From assembly GCF_029623955.1 (NCBI RefSeq), contig NZ_JARSBP010000002.1, forward strand, positions 248,001 through 312,000: a stretch of DNA of 64,000 bases, in the 5' to 3' direction. Position numbers and translations under genes: made by a program. Source of the stretch: Mycobacterium sp. 236(2023) (GTDB taxonomy: Bacteria; Actinomycetota; Actinomycetes; Mycobacteriales; Mycobacteriaceae). How positions within the stretch are numbered: the first letter of the stretch is position 1; each line of letters begins with the position of its first letter. Of the stretch, positions 8,412 through 15,871 are shown in pieces. The notes below the pieces were generated by a model, which was not told the origin of the DNA, ran no database searches, and saw only the letters and a program-made list of their open reading frames with translations.

Positions 8412-8777
8412 CTAGCCGATGTGACCTGGCTCGTCCGGTAGCACCGTCTCCGGGCGTACCGGGTACCAGTCGTCCTCCCAGACGTCATCCTCAACCCACC
8501 CAGCCTCGTAGTAGGTGCACGTGCTCGAATAGCTCCCCCCAGTGCAAGTGGAGCGCGCGTTCCGGTAGTGGGCGGGAATGCCGATCACTCGGTGGCGCAT
8601 CCAGGAGCCATCCGGCAGGATCGGTCCGTCGCACATGGTCCGCGTCAAAAATGTCAGCCCGAAGATGCCGCGACGCACCTCGTCGCTGAAGCAGTTCGAC
8701 CCTTGGGCGTCCGCCAACGGCGCCGCCAGGCCCGAGGCCAAGATGACGCCGGCAAGGGCGAGAGCGAGGCGCTTCAT
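8412..8777 (-). CDS. Small exported Cys-containing protein
   Basis: A 121-residue exported protein of unknown function. It begins MKRLALALAGVILASG with a typical Sec signal peptide ending near ADAQG. The mature part has four cysteines (SNCF, TMCDGP, STCTGG, STCTYY), suggesting two disulphides, and the phrase CDGPILPDGSW recalls short secreted mycobacterial proteins of unknown role. ATG 8777 is chosen because it overlaps the upstream gene's stop by one base (TGATG), the mark of translational coupling; an in-frame ATG at 8789 would overlap more. The acidic tail (EDDVWEDDWYP) is notable. It follows an Excalibur gene and probably shares its transcript. Confidence 0.6.
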   Translation of the reverse strand: MKRLALALAGVILASGLAAPLADAQGSNCFSDEVRRGIFGLTFLTRTMCDGPILPDGSWMRHRVIGIPAHYRNARSTCTGGSYSSTCTYYEAGWVEDDVWEDDWYPVRPETVLPDEPGHIG

Positions 8778-8977
8778 CAGCTCTCGCAACCGATGCCGTC
8801 ATCGTCGCGATCGAGATGCGGACCGTAGTACTTCAACAACGATGGATGGTCGAAGTTACCAGCGCCCTCGGCCGCCGAGTAGTTAACGAAACGCGTCGGC
8901 CCGGGCTGAGCGCTCGCCGTTGCAGCTCCGCCGATAACGATCGCGCCCAAGGCAATGGTGATGATAGGTGCGCGCAT
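8777..8977 (-). CDS. Small secreted Excalibur-domain protein (second copy)
   Basis: A 66-residue secreted protein with a signal peptide (MRAPIITIALGAIVIGG, boundary at AQPG) and an Excalibur domain ending HLDRDDDGIGCES. It is a paralogue of the gene at 7939-8145: both have signal, AQPG, a ~25-residue spacer with an aromatic YYG, then DxDxDGxxCE. AGGGGG lies six bases before ATG 8977. The stop overlaps the next gene's start (TGATG), so the two are coupled. Calcium binding is expected from the family. Having two paralogues within 1 kb suggests a local duplication. Confidence 0.7.
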   Translation of the reverse strand: MRAPIITIALGAIVIGGAATASAQPGPTRFVNYSAAEGAGNFDHPSLLKYYGPHLDRDDDGIGCES

Positions 8978-9292
8978 GTACTACCCCCTATTTGCGTGAA
9001 GAAGATCCCCCGACCCGGCAAAACCATAGACGTTTGCGCTGGCGGTCGCAACAAAATGACAGAATCTGCCCATCCCTTTTCTGGAGCGTTGACCAGCGGC
9101 GATGGGTATACCGGTACATCGCGAAGGACGAAGGTGGGGAGGTTTGATTCGCCACCGGTCTCGAAGCAAGTAAAACGGGGTCCTGAGCGCCCTGATTCTT
9201 TAATGCCACCCCCCTCTGCGCTCCCCCGCGCTCCAATAATATTGTCGCGCTCGTAATATACATGCGGAGGCTTACTGGCAGGCCTCATCGGC
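8978..9292. other. Intergenic stretch, no gene supported
   Basis: Open frames exist on both strands but none has a recognisable domain, a good ribosome-binding site or normal codon bias. The left end should hold the promoter of the leftward Excalibur operon. The right part may be further decayed phage sequence next to the connector remnant. Confidence 0.4.
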
Positions 9293-9560
9293 TCAAACGC
9301 TAGCTACCCCTGGGGCGACCTTGACGGTCAACGGGCCGCTGAGGTTCTCGCGGCTTTCGTGGATGCGGCTGGCCTGGATTAAGGCAGGCAACCTTGATCG
9401 CTAGGGGCACGTTAGTCCCCATTGGGCGGTGATCTTCACATCGTCACCATTGGGTTTGACTGATGATCGGGGCAGGATCTCTACAGCGGTCCACGGTTTA
9501 CCTTGTGTTGCAGGGGTTTTCGGTATGAGACGTAATCGGTCGCGGACAGCGACGGCGACG
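9293..9560 (-). pseudogene. Decayed phage head-tail connector (gp6-like) remnant
   Basis: Read leftward in three frames, this stretch reassembles the C-terminal half of a head-tail connector/adaptor protein of tailed phages. The first piece ends KPWTAVEIL...NGDDVKITAQWG (about 9560-9418), the second reads TNVPLAIKVACL (about 9415-9381), and the third reads LIQASRIHESRENLSG...PGVASV, then TGA at 9293-9295. The order PW-x-x-E, ITAxWG, VPxxIK, LIQAxR is that of connector proteins I know. The frame changes and missing N-terminus show it is dead. It supports the view that the surrounding genes arrived with, or near, a prophage. The call is from pattern memory, not a search. Confidence 0.5.
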
Positions 9561-9823
9561 TCCTGCCCCATGGACCGCTGGCCCGGCCGCCGACCACTCC
9601 TGCTCCTGCGGTCAAGCCATGCCGAGGACCGCTCGCCGAACGCGCCGACTGGAAGTGGTACAACCCCTTCGAGCCGCCACCGCCGACCAATAACTAGCTT
9701 TGACGCGTACTTCGAGCTTCGCTTGCCATCAGTCTCTCTGGTGCGGGCGGTTGTCATCAAAGGGCGATGATGCTGACTGCAAGATCGGTAACGGGCGCCG
9801 TCGCTCGTAATCGCCCCACGGCA

Positions 9824-9833
9824 CGAATCTTCT
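9824..9833 (+). repeat. 10-bp direct repeat, right copy (CGAATCTTCT)
   Basis: Identical to 7111-7120. It lies between the phage connector remnant and the vanW-family gene and could mark the right edge of the inserted block. Chance occurrence is not excluded. Confidence 0.3.
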
Positions 9834-9900
9834 CCAGTCGATAAGCTGGCTTACGGCGTGTTTGCTGACGCGCCGGACACGCCAGCGAGGTACCACGTCG

Positions 9901-11649
9901 ATGCCGCTCGAAGGGCACCCCACCGGGACGCCGGGCGGTAAAGCGCACCCCCAGGTCATCCCCGGCGGCAGGCACTCCAAGCCCGCCCGATTCCGCCGCC
10001 TGTGGTTCCTCATCGCCGCCCCCTTCGCGATCCTCGCGACCCTCTACCTCGGGGACCTGCTCTTGAGCTCCGACCGCGTCCCCCGCGGTGTCACCGCCGC
10101 CGGCGTTCCCATCGGCGGCATGGCTCTCGGCGATGCCGAGAGCCGCCTCCGCACTGCCGTCACACCCCGCGCGACCCGGCCGGTGTCCGTCACCCTTGCC
10201 GGCGAACAGGCCGAGATCGACCCGGCCGCGACCGGCCTGTCCGTCGACTGGGCCGCCACCGTCGCCCAAGCCGGCACCCAGCCCCTCAACCCGATCACCC
10301 GCCTGACGTCACTGTTCAGCAGCCGCGAAATCGGCGTCGTCTCCACCGCCGACAACACGGCACTCACCGCCGCCCTCGACCAACTCGGCACCACCATCGC
10401 CAAAGATCCCGTCGAAGGGACGGTCCGGTTCGACGGGCGCGAACCCGTCGCCGTCGACCCGGAGAACGGCCGCGAACTCGACGTCGATGCCTCCGCAGAA
10501 CTCCTCAAACGCAACTGGGCCGCCGGCGCCGCCGTCGAGCTCCCCGTCCTCGAACTTCAGCCCAGCACAACAACTTCCGATGTCCAAGCCGCCATCGACG
10601 ATATCGCCACCCCGGCCGTCTCCGCACCGCTGATCATCAACGGCGACGACGACGCCCAGGCCGTCATCTCCGAGGACGTCATCGCCACCGCCCTGACCTT
10701 CAACGTCGAGGACAGCGACATCACGGCGACCGTCGGCGAGACCGCCATCGCCGACGCCGCTCGACCCCAATTAGCCGCGTCCGAGACTCCGAGGCGCGAA
10801 GCCACCATCGACTTTGCCGTCTCACCACCGGCGAAAGTCCCGTCGCAGGACGGCCGCCGCATCGACTACGACGAATCCCTCACCGACCTGATGGACGCGC
10901 TCACGAGCACCGACGACCGCGAGATCTCCGCCGTCTACGTCGACGAGCCTGCGGAATTCACCACCGAGGACATCGACGCGCTCGGGCCCGTCGAGGTCAT
11001 CGGCGAATTCCAGACATCGGGCTTCTCGGGCGACTCCGGCGTCAACATCAAACGCGCCGCCGGAGCGATCGACGGACTCGTCGTCGCACCGGGGGAGACC
11101 TTCAGCCTCAACGGCGCCACCAACCCGCGCAACGCCGCCAACGGCTACGTCGAAGCCGGCATCATCATGCACGGCCGACCGGACCGCGGCGTCGGCGGCG
11201 GTGTCTCCCAGGTGGCCACCACGCTGTTCAATGCCGCGTACTTCGCCGGCATGGAACTCGTTGAGCACCAAGAACACAGCTACTACATCAGCCGGTATCC
11301 GGCGGGCCGGGAGGCGACGGTCTCCGGCGACGTCATCGACGTGAAGTTCCGCAACGACGGCAAAACCCCGGTGCAGATCCAGACCGTCTGGACGTCGGGA
11401 TCCGTGACGGTCCGGCTGGTCGGGATCAAGCGTTACGACGTGTCGTCCGCGCAGAGTCCGCGGTCGGCGCCGACCAGCCCGCAGACCATCACGATCCCTG
11501 ACGGGGAGTCGTGCAGTGCTAGCAGCGGTTCGCCGGGCTTCACGATCACCGACACCCGCACGTTGCGCGACATCGCCACCGGGCAGGAGCGGACGGAGTC
11601 ACACACCGTGCGCTACGACCCGATACCGAAGGTCGTCTGCGGCGCCTGA
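9901..11649 (+). CDS. VanW-family cell-wall protein with peptidoglycan-binding repeats
   Basis: Predicted membrane-anchored, extracytoplasmic cell-wall protein. From ATG 9901 (582 residues) there is a short Pro/Gly-rich cytoplasmic head, one transmembrane segment (LWFLIAAPFAILATLYLG) at about 35-52, two repeated alpha/beta modules of the PG_binding_4 type up to about 330, and a VanW domain at about 365-500 with the family's glycine-rich VGGGVSQVATTLFNAAY and YYISRYPAGREAT. An in-frame TTG at 9862 would add 13 residues; ATG 9901 is preferred, with GCGAGG ten bases upstream. VanW proteins are associated with vancomycin clusters but are common in Actinobacteria without resistance, and their activity is unknown. 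It has its own promoter region. Confidence 0.8.
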   Translation: MPLEGHPTGTPGGKAHPQVIPGGRHSKPARFRRLWFLIAAPFAILATLYLGDLLLSSDRVPRGVTAAGVPIGGMALGDAESRLRTAVTPRATRPVSVTLAGEQAEIDPAATGLSVDWAATVAQAGTQPLNPITRLTSLFSSREIGVVSTADNTALTAALDQLGTTIAKDPVEGTVRFDGREPVAVDPENGRELDVDASAELLKRNWAAGAAVELPVLELQPSTTTSDVQAAIDDIATPAVSAPLIINGDDDAQAVISEDVIATALTFNVEDSDITATVGETAIADAARPQLAASETPRREATIDFAVSPPAKVPSQDGRRIDYDESLTDLMDALTSTDDREISAVYVDEPAEFTTEDIDALGPVEVIGEFQTSGFSGDSGVNIKRAAGAIDGLVVAPGETFSLNGATNPRNAANGYVEAGIIMHGRPDRGVGGGVSQVATTLFNAAYFAGMELVEHQEHSYYISRYPAGREATVSGDVIDVKFRNDGKTPVQIQTVWTSGSVTVRLVGIKRYDVSSAQSPRSAPTSPQTITIPDGESCSASSGSPGFTITDTRTLRDIATGQERTESHTVRYDPIPKVVCGA

Positions 11650-11682
11650 TGAGTTTCGGGCGCCGACACGGTCGGTACAGAC

Positions 11683-12180
11683 ATGACGACTGAACAACCG
11701 GCCATCGAGAACCGCGCACCCCAGCTCTACGCGTCGATCGGCGGCGCCGTCACCATGGACCAGGTCAGCGCGATCGCCGACCGTTTCCCCGAGGTGTTCG
11801 ATGCCGTCGCCAAGCACGGCCTCGAGCCCACCGGCGCGCCCTTCCTGCGCTACCGCGTCATCGACATGGACCGCGAACTCCGCATCGAGGCGTGCGTGCC
11901 GATCGACGCGCCGCTGCCCGCCGACGTAGCCGTCACGACCGACACGTTGCCCGGCGGGCGCTACGCCGTGGCCACTCACCGCGGCCACTTCGACGGACTG
12001 ATGGACGCGACGGACCGACTACTGTCCTGGGGCGCAGAGCAAGGCCTGCAGTGGGATTCGACGCCGACCGACCGCGGCGAGGAATGGGCCGGCCGCGTCG
12101 AGGTCTACGATAATGGGCCCGCGACCGAACCCGATCCGGCGAACTGGGTGACGGTGTTGGCGTTCAAATTGGCGGAATGA
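11683..12180 (+). CDS. GyrI-like effector-binding domain protein
   Basis: A 165-residue cytoplasmic protein consisting of a GyrI-like/AraC effector-binding domain. Typical elements are IGGAVTMDQVSAIADRFPEV, the central acidic strand ELRIEACVPID, and GGRYAVATHRGHFDGL followed by the C-terminal ligand-pocket strands. Such domains bind small hydrophobic or cationic ligands and occur alone or fused to helix-turn-helix regulators. There is no DNA-binding domain here, so a binding or scavenging role is likely. It starts 33 bases after the vanW-family gene stops. Its 3' end overlaps the RNase H gene on the other strand by 76 bases. Confidence 0.75.
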   Translation: MTTEQPAIENRAPQLYASIGGAVTMDQVSAIADRFPEVFDAVAKHGLEPTGAPFLRYRVIDMDRELRIEACVPIDAPLPADVAVTTDTLPGGRYAVATHRGHFDGLMDATDRLLSWGAEQGLQWDSTPTDRGEEWAGRVEVYDNGPATEPDPANWVTVLAFKLAE

Positions 12181-13064
12181 GAGAACGTCTCTGCCAAATC
12201 GGCGGAGCGGCGGTGGTACTCGGGACCGTCAAGCATGCTGTCGCCCAACGCAAATCGTGACGCCAACCGGGCCAGCGCGTCGGCGCCCTCGTTGAGAGGC
12301 TCGCCCTGATGGCCCTTCACCCATACCGGCGTGATCCGGTCGCGTTCCTCGAAGATCATCTGCCGCGCCCGCACCAGCCCCGGCGTCTTGCCGCTCTGGC
12401 GATAGGCCGAGTAACCCTCCGGCAGCACGTCCTCGCCGGCCATCCACCGCTTCACCATCGCCACCGCGAGCGTGCTGTCGCACAGCACCGTGATGTCGCG
12501 GCCACGGAGATGCTGCACCGCGGCAGCGATCGCCCGCAGCTCGGCGACGAGCACCACCTGCGGGCCGATCAGCCGGACTGAATGCCGAAAGCCTTGCAGC
12601 CCATACTCACCCGTTGAGGCCAGCCACCCGTAGCCCGTGATCTTGCCCCGCACCGACCCGTCCGTCGCGACGCACACCGGCGCCTGCACCTCACGCAGAA
12701 CGGCATGGGCTCGATGAACCAGTGCCTCGTCGGAGAACCTCGGCCGCTCGATCCACACCCCGGGCATCAGCAGCGCCACCTCGTCGCGTAGCGCCCATAG
12801 CGTACTGCGTGTCGGCAGCGCGACGAGGAACTTGATCCGTTCGACGTCGGATGCTTCGCGGACGCGGTTGATGGCATCCAGCACAGCCGTATCGGCCGAC
12901 TCGGCCTCGACGGTCCCCGACCAGCGCTGGCCGGCCGAGCACGCCGAGTATGCGAACACGGACCTGCCGCGGCTGGCGACGGCGACCGCCACCGTCATCG
13001 CCGGACGCGACCGCGGCGCCACGACGTCGACCGGCCGTGCCGTGGCCACAGGTTTCGGTGCCAT
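12105..13064 (-). CDS. RNase HI-like ribonuclease
   Basis: Predicted ribonuclease H that cleaves RNA in RNA-DNA hybrids. The C-terminal half carries the catalytic set: D in CVATDGSVRG, E in VLVAELRAIA, D in TVLCDSTLAV, and D in NEGADALARLA preceded by the histidine of WVKGHQG. The first ~120 residues (TVAVAVASRGRSVFAYSA...) may be a second, degenerate RNase-H-like fold. ATG 13064 is chosen because GGGAGGAG stands six bases upstream; the frame stays open to 13367 but that stretch is not protein-like. At 319 residues it is longer than simple RnhA (about 150). The last ~20 codons overlap the GyrI-like gene on the opposite strand. Confidence 0.8.
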   Translation of the reverse strand: MAPKPVATARPVDVVAPRSRPAMTVAVAVASRGRSVFAYSACSAGQRWSGTVEAESADTAVLDAINRVREASDVERIKFLVALPTRSTLWALRDEVALLMPGVWIERPRFSDEALVHRAHAVLREVQAPVCVATDGSVRGKITGYGWLASTGEYGLQGFRHSVRLIGPQVVLVAELRAIAAAVQHLRGRDITVLCDSTLAVAMVKRWMAGEDVLPEGYSAYRQSGKTPGLVRARQMIFEERDRITPVWVKGHQGEPLNEGADALARLASRFALGDSMLDGPEYHRRSADLAETFSHSANLNANTVTQFAGSGSVAGPLS

Positions 13065-13190
13065 ATCCGTCTCCTCCCAAGATGGTGAGCCAGACTGTAA
13101 AGCGAGGGTCTGACACGTCCGCGAGGAGAGAATCTGATCGGCGACTTCAACGAACGCAACATCGCTGAGTTCCGGGCCAACCACGGCCGC

Positions 13191-13541
13191 GTGGGTGGTC
13201 AGTTCGAGGGAGCCCCGCTCCTGATCCTGCACAGCACCGGTGCGAAAAGCGGTGAGCCGCGGACCAACATCATGATGTATCTGGCCGACGACGACCGATA
13301 CCTGATCTTCGCCTCCAAAGCGGGCGCCGACGACAACCCCGCCTGGTACTGGAACCTCAAGGCCCACCCCGACGTCCGCATCGAGGTCGGCGACGACGTC
13401 CTCGACGTGCGCGCCACCGAACTCGACCGCGAGGAGCGCGACCGGAAGTACGCCCTTCAGGCGCAGCGCTATCCGGGGTTCGCCGAGTACGAACAGAAGA
13501 CGTCGCGGGTCATCCCGGTCATCGCGCTCACCCGCCGCTGA
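13191..13541 (+). CDS. Deazaflavin (F420)-dependent nitroreductase family protein
   Basis: Member of the Ddn/DUF385 family of split-barrel proteins that use F420H2 to reduce quinones or nitroaromatics. Family marks are LLILHSTGAKSGEPRTN, FASKAGADDNPAWYWNL, HPDVRIEV and the final RVIPVIALTRR. The first canonical start in frame is GTG 13191, used here, but homologues carry about 18 more residues, and the upstream codons encode them (GDFNERNIAEFRANHGR). GAGGAGAG at 13123-13130 is perfectly placed for a start at 13137, which is ATC. The true protein may therefore be 134 residues from a non-canonical start. It is divergent from the RNase H gene; the operon continues no further. Confidence 0.75.
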   Translation: MGGQFEGAPLLILHSTGAKSGEPRTNIMMYLADDDRYLIFASKAGADDNPAWYWNLKAHPDVRIEVGDDVLDVRATELDREERDRKYALQAQRYPGFAEYEQKTSRVIPVIALTRR

Positions 13542-13561
13542 CGGTCATAGGTGACACGCGA

Positions 13562-13620
13562 TTGAGGCTGCGCTGACGGCGCGAATGTGCGAGTGCGCCG
13601 CGCCGTGGCTGCAGTCTCAA
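13562..13620. terminator. Bidirectional hairpin terminator
   Basis: A long imperfect inverted repeat pairs 13562-13583 (TTGAGGCTGC...) with 13599-13620 (...CTGCAGTCTCAA), leaving a 15-base loop. It lies between the convergent nitroreductase and terC genes and overlaps the terC stop codon. There is no T-tract, as is usual for mycobacterial terminators. Confidence 0.55.
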
Positions 13621-14627
13621 CGTGAGGGGTCGGTCTCCTCCCGGCGCTTGCTGGCCCGCAGCGATCCCGGATGTGCCTTGGCCGACGGATCGCGCCGTGT
13701 CTTGATCAGGCTCGCGACCGTCACCACCGCCAGGATTACGACGATGATCACCAGGCTCAGGTAGGTGTTGATCTCCGGGATGCTGGGGTTGATGTCGACG
13801 TGACCCCAGTGCAGCACCAGCTTGACGCCGATGAACGCGAGGATGATCGACAGCCCCGTCGACAGGTACACCAGCCGGTCCAGCAAGCCCTTGACGAGGA
13901 AGAACAACGCCCGAAGCCCCAGCAGCGCAAAGGCATTGGCGGCGAACACGATGAACGGCTCGCTGGTGATGCCGAACACAGCAGGGATCGAGTCCAGCGC
14001 GAACAGCAGATCCACGCTGCCGATCGCGATCAGCACCGCCAGCAGCGGTGTCACCATCCGGCGGCCGTTCTGCCGGGTGAGCAGCTTGCCGCCGTCGTAG
14101 TCGTCGGTAATCGGCAGAAACTTGCGGGTCGCGCGCACCATCACGTTGTTCTCGACGTCGGGATCCTCGTCGCGGTGCCGGAACAGCTGAATTGCCGTGT
14201 AGATCAACAACAGTCCGAAGAGCAGGAACATGAACGAGAACATCGACAGCAGCGTCGCGCCGACCACGATGAAGATCGCACGCATGATCAGGGCGAGGAT
14301 GATGCCGAACGTCAATACCTTGTGCTGGTGCTCTTCGGGGACGGCGAACGTCGCCATGATGATGACGAACACGAACAGGTTGTCGACGGACAAACTCTTC
14401 TCGACGATGTAGCCGGCGAAGTACTCGGTGCCGGCGTCGCCGCCGTAAGCCGTCGCGAACCACACCCCGAACGCGACGGCGACCAGGATGTAGAACATCG
14501 ACCACGCGGTGGCCTCTTTGAAGCCGACCTTATGTGGGCGCAGCGCCGCCAGGAGAAGGTCCACCGCCAGCAGCGCGATGATGATGCCGATCGTCACACC
14601 CCACGTCACGGGGCTGATGTCGAGCAT
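13617..14627 (-). CDS. TerC-family membrane protein (probable metal/Mn exporter)
   Basis: Integral membrane protein of the TerC/Alx family, linked to tellurite resistance and to manganese export. I count about eight to nine hydrophobic segments. Family signatures are present: KSLSVDNLFVFVIIMATF with the conserved Asp-Asn, the matching second repeat SVDLLFALDSIPAVFGIT, and FAANAFALLGLRALFFL. ATG 14627 (MLDISPVTWG) has GGAGG about 12 bases upstream; an in-frame GTG at 14663 would add 12 residues. The C-terminus is basic and Ser-rich (cytoplasmic). It is convergent with the nitroreductase gene and shares a terminator hairpin. No riboswitch is evident in the short leader. Confidence 0.85.
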   Translation of the reverse strand: MLDISPVTWGVTIGIIIALLAVDLLLAALRPHKVGFKEATAWSMFYILVAVAFGVWFATAYGGDAGTEYFAGYIVEKSLSVDNLFVFVIIMATFAVPEEHQHKVLTFGIILALIMRAIFIVVGATLLSMFSFMFLLFGLLLIYTAIQLFRHRDEDPDVENNVMVRATRKFLPITDDYDGGKLLTRQNGRRMVTPLLAVLIAIGSVDLLFALDSIPAVFGITSEPFIVFAANAFALLGLRALFFLVKGLLDRLVYLSTGLSIILAFIGVKLVLHWGHVDINPSIPEINTYLSLVIIVVILAVVTVASLIKTRRDPSAKAHPGSLRASKRREETDPSR

Positions 14628-14748
14628 GTGTGCGTCCCACCTCCAGGTCTCGGTTGCCACCAAGTCTGCCAGGCGACTTTCAGGGAACCGCCTGTGTCGC
14701 GAGGTACAGGGCTATGACCAGCGCAAATGAGTGAATGCCGTGCACGTA

Positions 14749-15075
14749 TCACCCATCGGGCACGTCGAGCGCCGTCGCGATCCGGCTGACCGCCTCGGCG
14801 TTCTTCTCGTCCGTACTGGCGATGTCCTGGGCGGTTGCGACGATCTCGCGACCGGTGTCTTGGAGACGTTGTACCGCGTTGAGCGCCTCCGCCCGCATGG
14901 CGTCGACGTAGGCGACGAGCGCCGGTCCCGTGGTGAAGCCACGGTTTCCGTCGCGCGCGGGAACCCCGGCGTCGTAGAGAGTGGCGATACGCGCACGCGC
15001 CTCCTCTGCCTTCTCATCGATCAAAGCACCGGAGCTCTTCACTTCGTCCGGACGGATGTGGATGTCGTCGGTCAC
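14749..15075 (-). CDS. Small helical ESX/EspC-like protein (last gene of toxin operon)
   Basis: A 108-residue, almost all-helical acidic protein that resembles EspC/DUF2580-type small type VII secretion targets in size and pattern (DDIHIRPDEVKSSGALIDEKAEE, then amphipathic helices). It has no signal peptide or membrane segment and no clear WxG turn, so the family call is tentative. GTG 15075 overlaps the upstream stop by four bases (GTGA), with GGAAGG upstream; the frame's longer extension to 15210 lies over the neighbouring gene. Being the fourth gene of a coupled operon headed by an amidase-domain protein, it may be the secretion partner of that protein. Confidence 0.5.
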   Translation of the reverse strand: MTDDIHIRPDEVKSSGALIDEKAEEARARIATLYDAGVPARDGNRGFTTGPALVAYVDAMRAEALNAVQRLQDTGREIVATAQDIASTDEKNAEAVSRIATALDVPDG

Positions 15076-15461
15076 GAGGTGCCTTCCGCCCGGTCGCCGC
15101 CGATGCACGCGTCGCGGGACATCGTCTGCGGCTTCTCGACGCTCGAATGCATGACGGCAGATGCCGCCAACAACGGCACGGTAACCACGAGAAAGGCCGC
15201 CGATGCCCACACCGTCGCCGTGCGGCCGAAACTGGTGCCCCCGAGCAGTGACAATGCGACGGTAACCACGGTGACGACCATGGCGATGACACCGCTTCCG
15301 AAGAGTCCTTCGGGCCAGGGCGCCTCAGCCAGGCACGCTTGCTGACCGATCTGCGCGTCGCGATAGGCCATCGTGCCGACGAAACCGGCGAGTGACCACA
15401 CGGCGACCAGCCCCGCCAGGGCGCCGGCGGTCAACAGCGCCGTTCTCACAACGGGATTCAC
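15072..15461 (-). CDS. Small membrane protein of amidase operon (possible immunity protein)
   Basis: About 129 residues with three to four hydrophobic segments (VVRTALLTAGALAGLVAVW, GVIAMVVTVVTVALSLLG, TVWASAAFLVVTVPLLAA) and a short cysteine-bearing tail (RDACIGGD). GTG 15461 overlaps the preceding stop by four bases (GTGA) and is preferred over ATG 15491, which lies inside the upstream gene. No family is recognised. It has the same build and length as the next upstream gene, so the two may be distant paralogues. Because they follow an amidase-domain protein in a coupled operon, membrane immunity is a reasonable hypothesis; it is inference from context only. Confidence 0.55.
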   Translation of the reverse strand: MNPVVRTALLTAGALAGLVAVWSLAGFVGTMAYRDAQIGQQACLAEAPWPEGLFGSGVIAMVVTVVTVALSLLGGTSFGRTATVWASAAFLVVTVPLLAASAVMHSSVEKPQTMSRDACIGGDRAEGTS

Positions 15462-15871
15462 AGGGCGCCAAGCCTTACTGCTGCTCCGCACATCGGCAGC
15501 GAGCTGTCATCGAAGTCGAACGGGCTGCTGTGGGAGACAACGGCCAGCGCTAGCATCAATGCCGACACCACCACCAACAGAACCGGCGTGACGAGGCGAC
15601 GACCTGCACTGCGCGACAACGCCACCGCCCCGATGCCGACCGTCAACGCCACGCCAAGGCCGCCCAGCGAGACCCATGTGAGAATCGGCTCGAAGGGCTC
15701 GAACCCCAGCGCGCGTTTGGTGCACGGCGCCACTCCGATGACCTGCATCCGGTACGAGTCGATCCGATCGAGCGCCGCAGTCGCCGCAGTGCCCACCAGC
15801 AGTGCGAGAAAGCCGAGCAGGCCGACACTCAACGGATCACGAAAGCGACTGGGAGACAACGGAGTTACCAC
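15458..15871 (-). CDS. Small membrane protein of amidase operon (possible immunity protein)
   Basis: A 137-residue protein with three predicted membrane segments (VGLLGFLALLVGTAATAAL, WVSLGGLGVALTVGIGAVAL, VTPVLLVVVSALMLALAVV) and extracytoplasmic cysteines (APCTKR and PMCGAA). The GTG start at 15871 overlaps the amidase gene's stop by seven bases, so it is translated in coupling with it. No known domain is recognised. Its similar layout to the following gene (N-terminal helix, soluble loop, paired helices, Cys near the end) suggests a duplicated pair. Location directly after an amidase_6 protein suggests protection of the producing cell or help with export. Confidence 0.55.
   Translation of the reverse strand: MVTPLSPSRFRDPLSVGLLGFLALLVGTAATAALDRIDSYRMQVIGVAPCTKRALGFEPFEPILTWVSLGGLGVALTVGIGAVALSRSAGRRLVTPVLLVVVSALMLALAVVSHSSPFDFDDSSLPMCGAAVRLGAL

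Noticed and set aside
9557..9697. Rightward frame ending ADWKWYNPFEPPPPTNN then stop
   Set aside because: The Pro-rich C-terminal look is gene-like, but the frame opens just after a stop at 9533-9535 with no start or ribosome-binding site, and it overlaps the phage remnant. It could be a gene fragment but is not supportable.
10002..11264. 420-codon Arg-rich frame inside the vanW gene
   Set aside because: Composition is dominated by Arg/His, typical of an off-frame shadow in high-GC DNA.
14627..14730. Possible yybP-ykoY manganese riboswitch before terC
   Set aside because: The leader is short and I could not find the conserved loop sequences or a convincing three-way fold.
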